Assembly (NCBI GenBank): GCA_019635585.1
Contig: JAHBZE010000001.1
Location: forward strand, 124,001 to 188,000
DNA length: 64,000 bases
Source: Xanthobacteraceae bacterium
GTDB lineage: Bacteria; Pseudomonadota; Alphaproteobacteria; Rhizobiales; Xanthobacteraceae
Direction: 5' to 3'
Part shown: piece after piece, positions 1 to 9,338 of the stretch
Layout of the letters: every line of letters starts with the position of its first letter
Numbering within the stretch: position 1 is the first letter of the stretch
Notes under the pieces: model-generated
Databases searched by the model: none
Told to the model about the DNA's origin: nothing
Seen by the model: the letters and a program-made list of their open reading frames with translations, nothing else
Translations under genes and position numbers: made by a program

Positions 1-443
1 AGCGCTTCGCCGATCTCGAAATGCAGTTTCGGCTTGAATGCGAGGTTCGGAATGTTGCCGTGGCGGCGATACTCCTTGTTGCCGGTCTCGTCCTTGCCGT
101 CCGGAACGTCCGCGGCGGGCAAATTAGGAATCGCGGCAAGGATTTCCTCGAGTCTCATCTCCGCTGCCTGCTGCTCGGCTTCGAGCTTCGGCATCTCGTC
201 CTTGATGCTCGCGACCTCGGCCATCAGCTTCTGTGCGCGCGGCTCGTCCTTGGCCTTCTTCGCTTCGCCGACTTCCTTGGAGACTGCGTTGCGGCGCTCC
301 TGCATGGTCTGCAGCTTCGCGATCACCGCGCGGCGCTTCTCGTCGAGTGCGAGCAAATCGCGCGACTCGGCGCTCAGGCCGCGGCGGGCGAGCGCCTTGT
401 CGAAAGCCTCCGGGTTCTCACGAATCCACTTAATGTCGTGCAT
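1..443 (-). CDS. serS: Seryl-tRNA synthetase, N-terminal part (runs off the window)
   Basis: Cytoplasmic class II aminoacyl-tRNA synthetase that charges tRNA-Ser. Only the first 147 codons are inside the window; the catalytic domain lies beyond base 1. The visible part begins MHDIKWIRENPEAFDKALA, the typical SerS start, and continues into the charged helical arm (about residues 30-105) that forms the antiparallel coiled coil contacting the long variable arm of tRNA-Ser. The ATG at 443-441 is preceded by AGGA at good spacing. It lies 62 bp downstream of tatC on the same strand, the usual tatABC-serS order of alphaproteobacteria. The plus-strand frames over this stretch are shadows. Confidence 0.95.
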   Translation of the reverse strand, partial: MHDIKWIRENPEAFDKALARRGLSAESRDLLALDEKRRAVIAKLQTMQERRNAVSKEVGEAKKAKDEPRAQKLMAEVASIKDEMPKLEAEQQAAEMRLEEILAAIPNLPAADVPDGKDETGNKEYRRHGNIPNLAFKPKLHFEIGEA

Positions 444-505
444 CGCTATTCCTGCGTAATAGACTTTGATTACGCACGATTTTCTACTTCAAGTAAAACT
501 TGAAC

Positions 506-1330
506 TTAGGCGCTCGGCGTACTGGCTGGCGGGACCGAGACGTCGGTCGACGACGCATCGGCCTCAGCCTGTGCTGCCGCCCGCTTCTTTTCCGCCGCCG
601 ACACGAGCCAGATCGAGGCTTCGTAAAGGAGCAAGGTAGGCAGGGCAAGCGCAAGCTGTGAAATCACGTCCGGCGGCGTCAGCACGGCCGCTACGATGAA
701 GACCGCCACGATCGCGTAACGCCGGATCGAGCGCAGCCATGCCGCCGTCACCACGCCGATGCGCGCGAGCAGCGTCAGGATTACGGGCAACTGGAAGCAG
801 ATTCCGAAGGCGAAGATCAGGGCCATGATCAGCGAGAGATATTCCGAAACGCGCGGAAGCAGTTTGATCTCCGGCCCCGCCCCGATCTGCTGCATGCCGA
901 TGAAAAACTTCATCGCAAGCGGCATCGCGACGAAATAGACGAATGCCGCACCCAGCAAAAAGCAGATCGGCGTCGCGATCAGATACGGAACGAACGCGCC
1001 CTTCTCGTGCTTGTAGAGACCCGGTGCGACGAAGGCGTAAATCTGCGACGCGACGACTGGAAAAGAGAGAAACGCCGCGCCGAACAGCGCAAGCTTGATC
1101 TGCGTGATCAGAAATTCCTGCGGCGCGGTGTAGATCAATTCGATCTTGGCATCGACGCCGGCGGCAAGCTGATAGGGAAACAGCAAAATATTGTAGATGT
1201 ACTTCGCGCCAGCGAAGCAGATCACCATCATCACGATGAACGCGAGCATCGACTTGATGAGCCGCGAGCGCAGCTCAACCAGATGCTCCATCAAGGGCGC
1301 CTTTGAAGCGTCGATGTCGTCGTGGCTCAT
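506..1330 (-). CDS. tatC: Twin-arginine translocase subunit TatC
   Basis: Multi-spanning inner-membrane core of the Tat export pathway, which with TatB recognises twin-arginine signal peptides on folded proteins. The 274-residue product carries the cytoplasmic N-terminal signature ([15 protein letters not shown], residues 14-28) and six predicted membrane segments between about residues 30 and 240. It ends in a 30-residue Ala/Ser/Thr-rich tail that is longer than in enterobacterial TatC. Its ATG overlaps the tatB stop by four bases (ATGA), implying translational coupling. A Tat-type signal is visible on the sugar-binding protein at 58574-59896, a plausible client in this window. Confidence 0.97.
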   Translation of the reverse strand: MSHDDIDASKAPLMEHLVELRSRLIKSMLAFIVMMVICFAGAKYIYNILLFPYQLAAGVDAKIELIYTAPQEFLITQIKLALFGAAFLSFPVVASQIYAFVAPGLYKHEKGAFVPYLIATPICFLLGAAFVYFVAMPLAMKFFIGMQQIGAGPEIKLLPRVSEYLSLIMALIFAFGICFQLPVILTLLARIGVVTAAWLRSIRRYAIVAVFIVAAVLTPPDVISQLALALPTLLLYEASIWLVSAAEKKRAAAQAEADASSTDVSVPPASTPSA

Positions 1331-1800
1331 GCGCCGCTGCCCTGCTTGCGGACCGGATCATTCGTGTTCGCGGCTGCACTTTCCGTTTCGGCGGAAGTCG
1401 CGGCGGTCGGCGCGATCGGCGCGGGTTCGATGTTCACGGGTTCGGGCTGCGGCGGCGCCGGAATTTGCGCGTCCACCTGTGCGTCGGTCGCGGCAGGTGC
1501 CGGTGCGGTGTTCGCCGGCGCCTCGATCGAATTCTGGATTTCGTTCGTGATGCTCTGCACCGGGTTTTCGATCGCGCCCTTGGCGGCGGCAGCGAGCTTG
1601 TCGGCTTCCTTTTTCAGATCGGCAAGTTCGGCGTCGCGCATTGCGTCCTGAAACTGGCCCTGAAACTCGTTCGCCATCGAGCGCACTTTCGACATCATAG
1701 TGCCGAGCGCGCGCAGGACTTTCGGGAGATCCTTCGGCCCAATGACAACGAGCGCGACGATCCCGATTAAGAGAAGCTCACTCCAGCCGACGTCAAACAT
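1327..1800 (-). CDS. tatB: Twin-arginine translocase subunit TatB
   Basis: Single-span Tat component that pairs with TatC in the signal-peptide receptor complex. The 157-residue protein starts [21 protein letters not shown], with the N-terminal membrane helix, the conserved GPKDLPK hinge at 22-28 and an amphipathic helix to about residue 75. The C-terminal half is a low-complexity Ala/Pro/Thr tail, which is normal for TatB and poorly conserved. It lies 58 bp after tatA and overlaps tatC by four bases. The hinge and longer tail separate it from TatA. Confidence 0.95.
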   Translation of the reverse strand: MFDVGWSELLLIGIVALVVIGPKDLPKVLRALGTMMSKVRSMANEFQGQFQDAMRDAELADLKKEADKLAAAAKGAIENPVQSITNEIQNSIEAPANTAPAPAATDAQVDAQIPAPPQPEPVNIEPAPIAPTAATSAETESAAANTNDPVRKQGSGA

Positions 1801-1858
1801 GCGCTGTTACCTCGCGGCCGTAATTGTGGTCCGCGAACGGCGCCGCTACCTCGCGGCG

Positions 1859-2080
1859 TCAGCCGACCTTCTGATCGTCGGTGCGGCGGACCACCGGCGG
1901 GTTCTGTTCGATGGTCTTGGGCGGCGTCGAGGCGGTGGGCTCGTCGTCAGCCATGCCCTTCTTGAAGGCCTTGATGCCCTTCGCGGCGTCGCCCATCAGC
2001 TCGGAAATCTTGCCGCGCCCGAACAGGAGCAGCACGATGACCGCGACAACAAGCCAATGCCAGATACTCAAACCACCCAT
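1859..2080 (-). CDS. tatA: Twin-arginine translocase subunit TatA
   Basis: Small pore-forming Tat subunit, 73 residues. It starts [21 protein letters not shown], a single N-terminal membrane helix ending in the conserved Phe-Gly hinge, followed by the amphipathic helix [22 protein letters not shown] and a short polar tail. A strong GGAGGA ribosome-binding site sits just upstream of the ATG at 2080. It is the first of the tatABC-serS genes on this strand, with 68 bp separating it from the ABC ATPase gene upstream. Confidence 0.97.
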   Translation of the reverse strand: MGGLSIWHWLVVAVIVLLLFGRGKISELMGDAAKGIKAFKKGMADDEPTASTPPKTIEQNPPVVRRTDDQKVG

Positions 2081-2148
2081 GGAATCCTCCGCTGGCAGGT
2101 TAGCTTGGAAGCCGCCGGACCAGCCAATTTTCGTTACATCACACGAAC

Positions 2149-3234
2149 CTAGGGCCGTGGGGAGGCAAAAACAAGAACTTCGGCGCGGTCGATTTCCACG
2201 CCGACATCCTCGCCTTCCTTGCGGTTAACAGGTTCCCTGACCCGCGCAAGCACCGGCTCTTCGAGGCCCGGCATCGCAATTTCGAGGAGGTTGACCTCGC
2301 CGACGAAGCGGTGCGCGACAATCCGTCCGGGCAGTCCCTGACCGGACGATTTCAAGCTCAATCCCTGCGGGCGAATACAGACCACAGCCTCGCCGTCGCC
2401 GATCTCACCGGCATCGAAGGTTCCAAGCGGTGTCTCGATCCGGTTCCGGTGAACCCAGCCCGGAAACTCGTTCATCTCGCAGAAGAAGCGAGCGGCAAAG
2501 AGCGATTCCGGACGGCGGTAAATCATTTGCGGATCGCCGAATTCGACCAGCCTGCCCTCGTTCATCAGCGCTATCCGGTCGCCGACGCGCATCGCCTCTT
2601 CAGCGTCGTGGGTCACGATCACACAGGTCGCGCGCGCCTCGCGCAAGATCGCAAGTGTTTCGCCGCGCACGGTGTCGCGTAGGCGGCTGTCGAGACCCGA
2701 AAACGGTTCGTCCATCAGGATCACGGCAGGCCGGGGAGCGATCGCTCGCGCAAGTGCCACACGCTGCTGCTCGCCGCCGGACAGCATGTGAGGGTATTCG
2801 CCACCGCGATTACTCAAGCCTACGCGATCAAGCGCCAGTTTCGCCTGTCGCTCCGCCTCGTCGCGCGAAAACCCGCGCAGACCAAAGCAAACATTCTCGA
2901 GGTTGGACATGTGCGGGAAAAGCGCGTTGTCCTGAAACATCAGGCCGATGCCACGCCTCTCCGGCGGCACGAAAACCTTCGGCCCCGCAATCTCGAGACT
3001 GTCGAGCAATACACGGCCAGCGCTCGGGCGCTCCAGACCGGCTGCGAGCCGCAGCAGGGTCGTCTTCCCGCAGCCCGATGGTCCAACGAGACTCACAACC
3101 TCGCCGGGATCGATCGAGAGCGTCACGCCCCGGACGGATTCCGGTCCGCCGTAGTTGTGATGCACATCATCGAACGCGAGATGCGCGGCGATGGAAACCG
3201 GTGCGGGACTGCGCGGAGCGAGACGGGGCGCCAT
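2149..3234 (-). CDS. Orphan ABC transporter ATP-binding protein, FbpC/spermidine-type
   Basis: A 361-residue nucleotide-binding subunit of an importer of the iron(III)/spermidine/maltose ATPase type. Visible motifs are Walker A ([13 protein letters not shown]), a [17 protein letters not shown]-loop segment, the signature [14 protein letters not shown], Walker B ([12 protein letters not shown]) and the switch His in [11 protein letters not shown]-terminal TOBE-like regulatory domain covers about residues 240-361. No permease or binding protein lies next to it. It sits alone between scpB and tatA, a place where related genomes usually have no gene. Substrate unknown; Fe(III) is only a family-level guess. 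The start is one of several possible; the ATG at 3234 gives the full N-terminal extension. Confidence 0.85.
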   Translation of the reverse strand: MAPRLAPRSPAPVSIAAHLAFDDVHHNYGGPESVRGVTLSIDPGEVVSLVGPSGCGKTTLLRLAAGLERPSAGRVLLDSLEIAGPKVFVPPERRGIGLMFQDNALFPHMSNLENVCFGLRGFSRDEAERQAKLALDRVGLSNRGGEYPHMLSGGEQQRVALARAIAPRPAVILMDEPFSGLDSRLRDTVRGETLAILREARATCVIVTHDAEEAMRVGDRIALMNEGRLVEFGDPQMIYRRPESLFAARFFCEMNEFPGWVHRNRIETPLGTFDAGEIGDGEAVVCIRPQGLSLKSSGQGLPGRIVAHRFVGEVNLLEIAMPGLEEPVLARVREPVNRKEGEDVGVEIDRAEVLVFASPRP

Positions 3235-3273
3235 AACGTCGCGAAGCTACCGTTTCTGGCGGCTGCCGTCGCG

Positions 3274-3954
3274 TTACTTGGCGCTATCCGGATCGAGTTC
3301 GGGATCGCCCTCCTCGAGCGGCTCCTCGTCATCGCGCAAGGTCGAGACGTCGTTCGGGATCGGCACTGCGAAGCCGGCCGGAAGGCGGTCGTCGAGGAAG
3401 CCGGCGCCTTTAAGTTCTTCCAGACCCGGCAAATCCTCAATCTGGTCGAGACCAAAGTGGATCAGGAATTCCTCAGTCGTTCCGTAGGTCACCGGGCGGC
3501 CCGGCACCTTGCGGCGGCCGCGCAGGCGAACCCAGCCGGTCTCGATCAACACATCGAGCGTGCCTTTGTTAATCGTAACGCCGCGGATTTCCTCGATTTC
3601 GGCGCGCGTGACAGGCTGATGATAAGCGACGATCGCGAGCGTCTCGATCGCGGCGCGCGAAAGCTTCTTCGGTGGCGGCGTATCGCGTGCAATGCGGTGG
3701 CCGAGGTCGGAAGCGGTACGCAGCGCCCACTTGCCAGCCACGCGCACGAGATTCACGCCGCGCGCGGCGTAATGGTCGGCGAGCTTTTCCAGTTCGGCCT
3801 TAAGATCGGTGCCTTCGGGCAAACGCGAGGCGAGCAGCTTCTCGTCCACCGGTTCGGCGGAGGCAAACAGGATCGCTTCCAGCGTGCGCTGGACGTCGTC
3901 GGTTTCGGGTTCTGCACCCACGATCGATAGCGGCGGTTTGCGCAACGCGGTCAC
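3274..3954 (-). CDS. scpB: Segregation and condensation protein B
   Basis: Winged-helix kleisin-interacting subunit of the SMC-ScpAB condensin, which compacts and segregates the chromosome. The 226-residue product contains LEAILFASAEPVDEKLLASR near residue 26, the tandem winged helices including the conserved AIETLAIVAYHQPVTRAEIE and VTYGTTEEFLIHFGLDQIEDLPGL segments, and an acidic C-terminal tail. Its ATG overlaps the scpA stop by four bases, so the pair is translationally coupled. The position upstream of tatABC matches the conserved alphaproteobacterial block, apart from the inserted ABC ATPase. Confidence 0.95.
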   Translation of the reverse strand: MTALRKPPLSIVGAEPETDDVQRTLEAILFASAEPVDEKLLASRLPEGTDLKAELEKLADHYAARGVNLVRVAGKWALRTASDLGHRIARDTPPPKKLSRAAIETLAIVAYHQPVTRAEIEEIRGVTINKGTLDVLIETGWVRLRGRRKVPGRPVTYGTTEEFLIHFGLDQIEDLPGLEELKGAGFLDDRLPAGFAVPIPNDVSTLRDDEEPLEEGDPELDPDSAK

Positions 3955-4763
3955 TGCTTGGTCTCCACCAATTGTAATTCAGGTCTCGGCTCGGGGCGAC
4001 GCTTAAGCCAGAGCGGCGCGAAGGCCTTCTCCTGCTGAAGTTCGAGGTACCCCTCTTTGACCATTTCGAGAGAGGCCGAAAAACTTGATGCCAATACGGT
4101 CGGGCGCATCTCCGGCTCGACCATGTATTCGATCAGGAAACTGTCGAGTCGTGCCCAGTCCTGGCCGACACCGACAAGGCGCTCAAGCGCTTCACGCGCT
4201 TCCTTGAGCGACCAGACTACGCGCTCTTTCACTGTATGGCGTGCGAGCGCTTTCTTCTGGCGCTGAACTGCGTAGGCCGAAAGCAAGTCGTAGATCGTGG
4301 CCGTATATTGCTGCGGATTGAGCGGATCGGTTTCTTCCGGCGCGCCGCGCATGAAGAATTCGGTACCGAGCTTGTCGCGGGTCATGAGACCCGCGCCTGC
4401 GCGGCGGATTGCTTCGAGATGTTGCAGGCGCGCGGCGAGATCGGCGGCGAGATCGGCGGCCGAAGGTTCTTCGGGGCCGGCGGGTTCGGGCAGCAACAGG
4501 CGCGATTTCAGGTATGCGAGCCACGCCGCCATCACGAGATAGTCCGCCGCAACCTCGATCCGGAGATCGCGCGCGCGCTGGATGAACTCGAGATACTGGT
4601 CGGCGAGCGCGAGAATCGAAATCTTCGCGAGATCGACCTTCTGCGTGCGCGCAAGCATCAGCAAAAGGTCGAGCGGACCTTCAAAGCCGGTCACGTCGAC
4701 GACGAGTTGCGGCTCGTTGCTTCCGCGTTCGGCTTCCGGCAGTTCGAAATCGCTGGTTTCCAC
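3951..4763 (-). CDS. scpA: Segregation and condensation protein A
   Basis: Kleisin subunit that bridges the SMC heads in bacterial condensin. The 270 residues include the diagnostic N-terminal motif FEGPLDLLLMLARTQKVDL (about 28-46), the ALADQYLEFIQRARDLRIEV helix that binds the SMC neck, and MAAWLAYLKSRLLLPEP. The C-terminal winged-helix part ends near LQLVETKQ. It starts 15 bp after nagZ and ends coupled to scpB, so nagZ-scpA-scpB is probably one transcript. Confidence 0.95.
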   Translation of the reverse strand: METSDFELPEAERGSNEPQLVVDVTGFEGPLDLLLMLARTQKVDLAKISILALADQYLEFIQRARDLRIEVAADYLVMAAWLAYLKSRLLLPEPAGPEEPSAADLAADLAARLQHLEAIRRAGAGLMTRDKLGTEFFMRGAPEETDPLNPQQYTATIYDLLSAYAVQRQKKALARHTVKERVVWSLKEAREALERLVGVGQDWARLDSFLIEYMVEPEMRPTVLASSFSASLEMVKEGYLELQQEKAFAPLWLKRRPEPRPELQLVETKQ

Positions 4764-4778
4764 GCTACTGATTCCGTC

Positions 4779-5780
4779 TCAAACCGTTTCGATCATAGCG
4801 GAAAAGCGGCTCCAAGCCTCGGCGACATCGAGCGGTTTTGCCCCGGAAGCGATCCTATCCAAGGCTTTCTTCGCACGTTCGGCCGCTTTGCCTTCGAGCG
4901 GCGGGCTGTTTTCCGCAACGCTACGCATTTCGTCCATCTTGCCGTTGCAATGAAGCGCGAGATCACACCCCGCCACAAAGGCGGCCTGCGTATTTTCTCC
5001 GATACCGCCGGAAAGCGCCTTCATCGAGACATCGTCGGTCATCAAGAGACCGTCAAATCCGATATTGCCGCGGATCACCTCACTGACAACGGTTGGCGAA
5101 ATCGTGGCCGGCAGCGCCGGGTCGATGGCCTCATAGATCACATGCGCCGTCATCGCGAGCGGCAGATCGTTCAACGCCCGGAATGGTGCGAAATCCGTCT
5201 GTTCGAGTTCCCCGCGGGACGCTGCCACTTTCGGCAATTCCAGATGGCTGTCGGCCAGCGCGCGACCGTGTCCGGGAATGTGCTTGACGACAGGCAGTAC
5301 TCCGCCTGCCATTAGGCCCTCCGCCGCCGCGCGCGCGAGTGCGGCCACTTTGCCCGGTTCGCTGCCATAGGCGCGGTCGCCGATGACGTCATGCGCGCCG
5401 GGAAAGCGAAGATCAGCGACGGGCACGCAGTCGACGTTGACGCCGAGCCGGAGTAGCTCGTACGCAATCAGCCTGGCACCGAGCGAGACAGATTCCCGGC
5501 TCGAAGAGGCCGTTGCAAGCTTCTCCGCGGCCGGGAAATCGGGCCAGTGCGGGGGGCCCAGCCGCTGGACACGGCCGCCTTCCTGATCGATCAGCACTGG
5601 CGCGTCGGCCCTGGCAACGATTTCGCGGTAACTGCGCACGAGTTCAGTTACCTGCTCCGGTTTCTCAATGTTCCGCTTGAACAGAATCAATCCCCACGGA
5701 CAAGTCTCTGAAAAGAAGCGCTTTTCTTCATCAGAAAGCTTCGTGGAAGCGCAGCCGGAAATGAACGCGCGAACGATCAT
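4779..5780 (-). CDS. nagZ: Beta-N-acetylhexosaminidase (muropeptide recycling)
   Basis: Cytoplasmic glycoside hydrolase family 3 enzyme that removes N-acetylglucosamine from anhydro-muropeptides during peptidoglycan recycling. The 333-residue length is normal. It shows LIDQEGGRVQRL (substrate pocket), KHIPGHGRALADSHLELP with the His/Asp pair of the mobile catalytic loop, and GLLMTDDVSMKALSGG with the nucleophile Asp. No signal peptide is present, as expected for a cytosolic recycler. It stands between the SPOR protein and scpA in the conserved order; in families with AmpR it links recycling to beta-lactamase control, but no such genes are visible here. Confidence 0.95.
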   Translation of the reverse strand: MIVRAFISGCASTKLSDEEKRFFSETCPWGLILFKRNIEKPEQVTELVRSYREIVARADAPVLIDQEGGRVQRLGPPHWPDFPAAEKLATASSSRESVSLGARLIAYELLRLGVNVDCVPVADLRFPGAHDVIGDRAYGSEPGKVAALARAAAEGLMAGGVLPVVKHIPGHGRALADSHLELPKVAASRGELEQTDFAPFRALNDLPLAMTAHVIYEAIDPALPATISPTVVSEVIRGNIGFDGLLMTDDVSMKALSGGIGENTQAAFVAGCDLALHCNGKMDEMRSVAENSPPLEGKAAERAKKALDRIASGAKPLDVAEAWSRFSAMIETV

Positions 5781-5835
5781 GCGCGGGCGTAGGCGGCCCT
5801 GCTCCGGCGGTCAAGAACGGCGGAAAAACTAGCTG

Positions 5836-7524
5836 TTAGTTGCGGGTCTGAACGATACAGCCCGCGCCCTGGGTCTTCAGGTTCTGGCAGAGCGCGTTGG
5901 CCTGATCCCGGCTCATGGGGCCGACCATCGCGCGATAGAACGTGCCGCGGTCACCGAGATCGACCTTGCGGATGTCAGCGTTCCGGCTACCGAAGATCGA
6001 GGCATACTGCGACTTCAGCTGCTGCCAGGCAGCCTGTGCCTCTTCCGGGGTCTTATGCGAAGCGACCTGTACGATGTAGTTGCCGCTCGTTGCCGCCGGA
6101 GGCGTGGGGTTGAGTGACGCCACATTCCGGTTCGGCGGCAATACATTCGATTGCGGACGCTGCGGAGCAACTGCAGGCGGCTCCTGCTGCTGCACCGGCG
6201 GGTTCGCATGCAGCGGCAGCGGCGCGTTGTTCTGTGGCGCCGAAGTACCGTCGGAGCGCACGGTGATCGTCTTCACCTTACGGGGACCTGTATCGGCTGG
6301 CGGCTGTTGCTGCTGGGGAGCGACCGCGGGGATGCTGGTTTGCGGCACTTGAGGAGCCTGCTGCGGCCGCGGCGGGGTGAACTGTTGAGGCCGCTGCGTC
6401 GTCAGATCGATCGGCTGCTCCTCGCGTTTCAGCGTCTGGGTCTCCGCGGCTCCGGCGATGCGATCCTGGATGGCCTTGTTCGGCGCAGCCGTGTTCGTCT
6501 GCGGCGCAGCCTTCTGCTCGACCTTGGTGGGCGCATTTGACTTGGTAATAACGGCTGCACGCTGTGGCGTATTGAAAACCGTGCGGTAGGCGAATACGCC
6601 AAGGAAGGCGACCGCGATCAGGCTCGCGACAATAATCCCCGAGACGATCCAGAAGCCTATGCCGCGCGCCGAACGGCGCACATCACCGTAAACGTCGTCG
6701 GCGTGGTCCGAGAGATAGGCGTCGTCCGAATATTCCGGATCGAAGTCATCCTCGTAGGTGTCGTAGTTCGGCTCGCGGTAAGCCTGCGGCTGGGGCCGCA
6801 TGCGGCTGTGGCGCAGCGCTTCTTCCGGAACATAGCGATCGCGATCCTCCGGCGTACGGGTCTCGCGCACCGGCTGCCGCCCAGCACGGGTGCGCTCGCT
6901 TTCGGAAAAATCTTCTCGACGGAAATTCTGCTCGGCATAGCGAGGATGGGCGTCGTGACCGTTCGGACGCGAAGGCTGCGCTGAACGCAGCGCATCGCTT
7001 CGAAACTGCGGACGCTGGGATTGAGACAGCGGGGCTTGCTGTGGCGGCACAGGCCGGGTGCTGCGAGCCGCTGGATGGATCGGGGCGCCGCGCTCATTTG
7101 CGGCGCTTGGCGCCGTAGTCCGAGCGCCTGCTGGCGCCGCCTGGGTGTGGGCAGCCGATTGCCGCGACGGAACCTGCGCGGGACGAGCTTGTGCCGCAGC
7201 CGGTCTGCCCTGCCCATTCGTGTGAACGGCACCGTTTCCGTTGGCTCCGTATGCCGCGCGGGGCTCGGCCATCGGAGGGCGCGAAACCCCATTGGCCTTG
7301 GGCGGAACGCGACGCTGCTGCTGTGTATTGAATTCTGCGAAGGGATCTTCCTGGCCGATCAGGCGCGCGAGCTCGGCCAGCGGGTCTTCCCCGCGGCGTA
7401 CTCGATACTGGTCCGCACCCGGCTGGGATTGCGTCTGAAGCTGTCCCGGTCCCCGCGAGGTCCGGTACATGGGGTGTTCGCCCATTTTCTCCCGATCGTT
7501 CCTCAACGTCCGCGCCAACGGCAT
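5836..7524 (-). CDS. SPOR-domain cell-envelope protein with one membrane span
   Basis: A 562-residue bitopic protein. The first 285 residues are a disordered cytoplasmic region rich in Gln, Pro, Arg and Ala. A single membrane helix follows (about 292-312, IGFWIVSGIIVASLIAVAFL), then a periplasmic Pro/Gln linker, and a C-terminal SPOR domain (about 483-562, starting NYIVQVASHKTPEEAQAA) that in this family binds denuded septal peptidoglycan glycans. That suggests a role in division or envelope remodelling. It sits between argS and nagZ, where alphaproteobacteria usually have such a gene. The ATG at 7524 has a GGAG site eight bases upstream; ATGs at codons 14 and 19 are alternatives. Confidence 0.85.
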   Translation of the reverse strand: MPLARTLRNDREKMGEHPMYRTSRGPGQLQTQSQPGADQYRVRRGEDPLAELARLIGQEDPFAEFNTQQQRRVPPKANGVSRPPMAEPRAAYGANGNGAVHTNGQGRPAAAQARPAQVPSRQSAAHTQAAPAGARTTAPSAANERGAPIHPAARSTRPVPPQQAPLSQSQRPQFRSDALRSAQPSRPNGHDAHPRYAEQNFRREDFSESERTRAGRQPVRETRTPEDRDRYVPEEALRHSRMRPQPQAYREPNYDTYEDDFDPEYSDDAYLSDHADDVYGDVRRSARGIGFWIVSGIIVASLIAVAFLGVFAYRTVFNTPQRAAVITKSNAPTKVEQKAAPQTNTAAPNKAIQDRIAGAAETQTLKREEQPIDLTTQRPQQFTPPRPQQAPQVPQTSIPAVAPQQQQPPADTGPRKVKTITVRSDGTSAPQNNAPLPLHANPPVQQQEPPAVAPQRPQSNVLPPNRNVASLNPTPPAATSGNYIVQVASHKTPEEAQAAWQQLKSQYASIFGSRNADIRKVDLGDRGTFYRAMVGPMSRDQANALCQNLKTQGAGCIVQTRN

Positions 7525-7548
7525 ACTAACACTCCGCGCGGAGGGCCG

Positions 7549-9309
7549 TTAACGCATTTCTTCGGCCGCTCTGACACCTAAAATGGCCAATCCTGAGGCC
7601 AAGACGCCCACCAAGCCGCTGACGAGACTCAACCGGGCCATGGTGAATTTAGGGTTATCTTCCATAATGAAGCGTAAATGAGGCGCGTCTTTTCCCTTGT
7701 TCCATAGGGAATGGAAGGTGCTGGCAAGGTCGTAGAGATAGAACGCGACCCGGTGCGGCTCATGAAATTCCGCCGCTGCCTCCACAAGCCGCGGCCACTG
7801 CGCGAGCTTCTTCACCAGCGCGAGTTCCGCCTCGTCCGAGAGCACCGTCAGGTCGGCTGCCGAAAGCGCGGACGCATCTGTGGACAAGTCCGGCATCGCT
7901 TCCTTCGCGTTCCGGAACACCGAGCGGCCGCGCGCATGCGCGTATTGCACATAGAACACCGGGTTGTCGCGCGACTGCTCAATCACCTTGGCGAGGTCGA
8001 AGTCGAGTTGAGCGTCGTTTTTCCGGAACAGCATCATAAAGCGCACCGGGTCGACCCCGACTTCATCGACGACCTCACGCAGGGTGATGAACTCGCCTGC
8101 CCGCTTTGACATCTTCACCGGTTCGCCGGCGCGCATTAAGCGCACGAGTTGGCACAGCTTCACGTCGAGCGCGACTTTGCCCGCGCCAAGCGCGCCGACG
8201 GCCGCGTTCATGCGCTTCACGTAACCGCCGTGGTCCGCGCCCCAGACGTCAATGAGCGTTCTAAAGCCGCGTTCGATCTTGTCGCGGTGATAGGCCATGT
8301 CGGCAGCGAAATATGTGTAGGTACCGTCCGACTTCATCAGCGGCCGGTCCACGTCGTCGCCGAAGGCGGTCGCGCTAAACAGCGTCTGCTCGCGATCTTC
8401 CCAGTCTTCGACCGGCGCGCCTTTGGGCGGCGGCAAGCGGCCTTCGTAAATGTGACCCGCCTTGCGCAGGAACTCGATGGTCTCGGCGACCTTGTCCTTG
8501 CCGCCCGAAGTCAGCGAACGCTCCGAGAAGAACACCTCGTGCCGGATTTCGAGCGCGGCCAGATCCTCGCGGATCATGTCCATCATCATGTCGATCGCGG
8601 TCTGGCGCACGAGCGGCAGCCAGTCGCCGTCCGGCTTCTGCAACAGCGTGCGGCCATACTTTTCCGCAAGCGCCTTTCCGACCGGAACGAGATAGTCACC
8701 GGGGTACAGCCCTTCCGGGATTGCGCCGATGTCGTCGCCGAGCGCCTCGCGGTAGCGCAGGAACGCCGAACGCGCGAGCACATCGACCTGCGCACCGGCA
8801 TCGTTGATGTAATATTCGCGCGTAACCGCATAACCCGCGAACGAAAGCAGGTTCGCGAGCGCGTCGCCAAACACCGCACCGCGGCCGTGGCCGACATGCA
8901 TCGGGCCGGTCGGGTTCGCCGAGACGTATTCGACGTTGACCTTTTCGCCCTTGCCCAGCCCGGAGCGCCCGAAGTCCTTGCCCGCGCCGATTGCGGCACG
9001 AAGCACTTCCAGCCAGAAGCCGTTTTCGAGCGCGAGATTGATAAAGCCGGGGCCGGCTACATCGGCTTTCGCGACATGCGGCGCGCTCTTGAGCTTCGCC
9101 GCGAGCTTTTCTGCGATGTCGCGAGGTTTTTGCTTGGCGTCTTTCGCCAGCACCATCGCGGCATTGGTCGCCAGATCGCCGTGGGTTTCGTCTTTCGGCG
9201 GCTCGACGACCACGCGCGAAAAGTCGAGGCCGGCGGGAATGGCGCCTTCCTTGACGAGCGCGTTCAGCGCGTCATGCACATGGCCGAGATAGATCGAAAA
9301 GACGTTCAT
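7549..9309 (-). CDS. argS: Arginyl-tRNA synthetase
   Basis: Class I synthetase charging tRNA-Arg; 586 residues, full length. The N-terminal Add-1 domain is followed by [19 protein letters not shown] carrying the HIGH-type motif (HVGHG), the Rossmann core, [11 protein letters not shown] as the KMSKS-like loop, and the all-helical anticodon-binding domain from about residue 460 ([16 protein letters not shown]) to the C-terminus. It lies 24 bp upstream of the SPOR gene and 29 bp after dgt, all on the minus strand, consistent with one transcript. Confidence 0.97.
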   Translation of the reverse strand: MNVFSIYLGHVHDALNALVKEGAIPAGLDFSRVVVEPPKDETHGDLATNAAMVLAKDAKQKPRDIAEKLAAKLKSAPHVAKADVAGPGFINLALENGFWLEVLRAAIGAGKDFGRSGLGKGEKVNVEYVSANPTGPMHVGHGRGAVFGDALANLLSFAGYAVTREYYINDAGAQVDVLARSAFLRYREALGDDIGAIPEGLYPGDYLVPVGKALAEKYGRTLLQKPDGDWLPLVRQTAIDMMMDMIREDLAALEIRHEVFFSERSLTSGGKDKVAETIEFLRKAGHIYEGRLPPPKGAPVEDWEDREQTLFSATAFGDDVDRPLMKSDGTYTYFAADMAYHRDKIERGFRTLIDVWGADHGGYVKRMNAAVGALGAGKVALDVKLCQLVRLMRAGEPVKMSKRAGEFITLREVVDEVGVDPVRFMMLFRKNDAQLDFDLAKVIEQSRDNPVFYVQYAHARGRSVFRNAKEAMPDLSTDASALSAADLTVLSDEAELALVKKLAQWPRLVEAAAEFHEPHRVAFYLYDLASTFHSLWNKGKDAPHLRFIMEDNPKFTMARLSLVSGLVGVLASGLAILGVRAAEEMR

Positions 9310-9338
9310 TTGCTTCTGTTTTCGCGAAGGCGCGGGAG

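Noticed and set aside
488-504. Inverted repeat TTCAAGT-AAA-ACTTGAA at the end of tatC as a terminator
   Set aside because: The stem is AT-rich with a three-base loop, has no T-run on the minus strand, and serS follows in the usual operon order.
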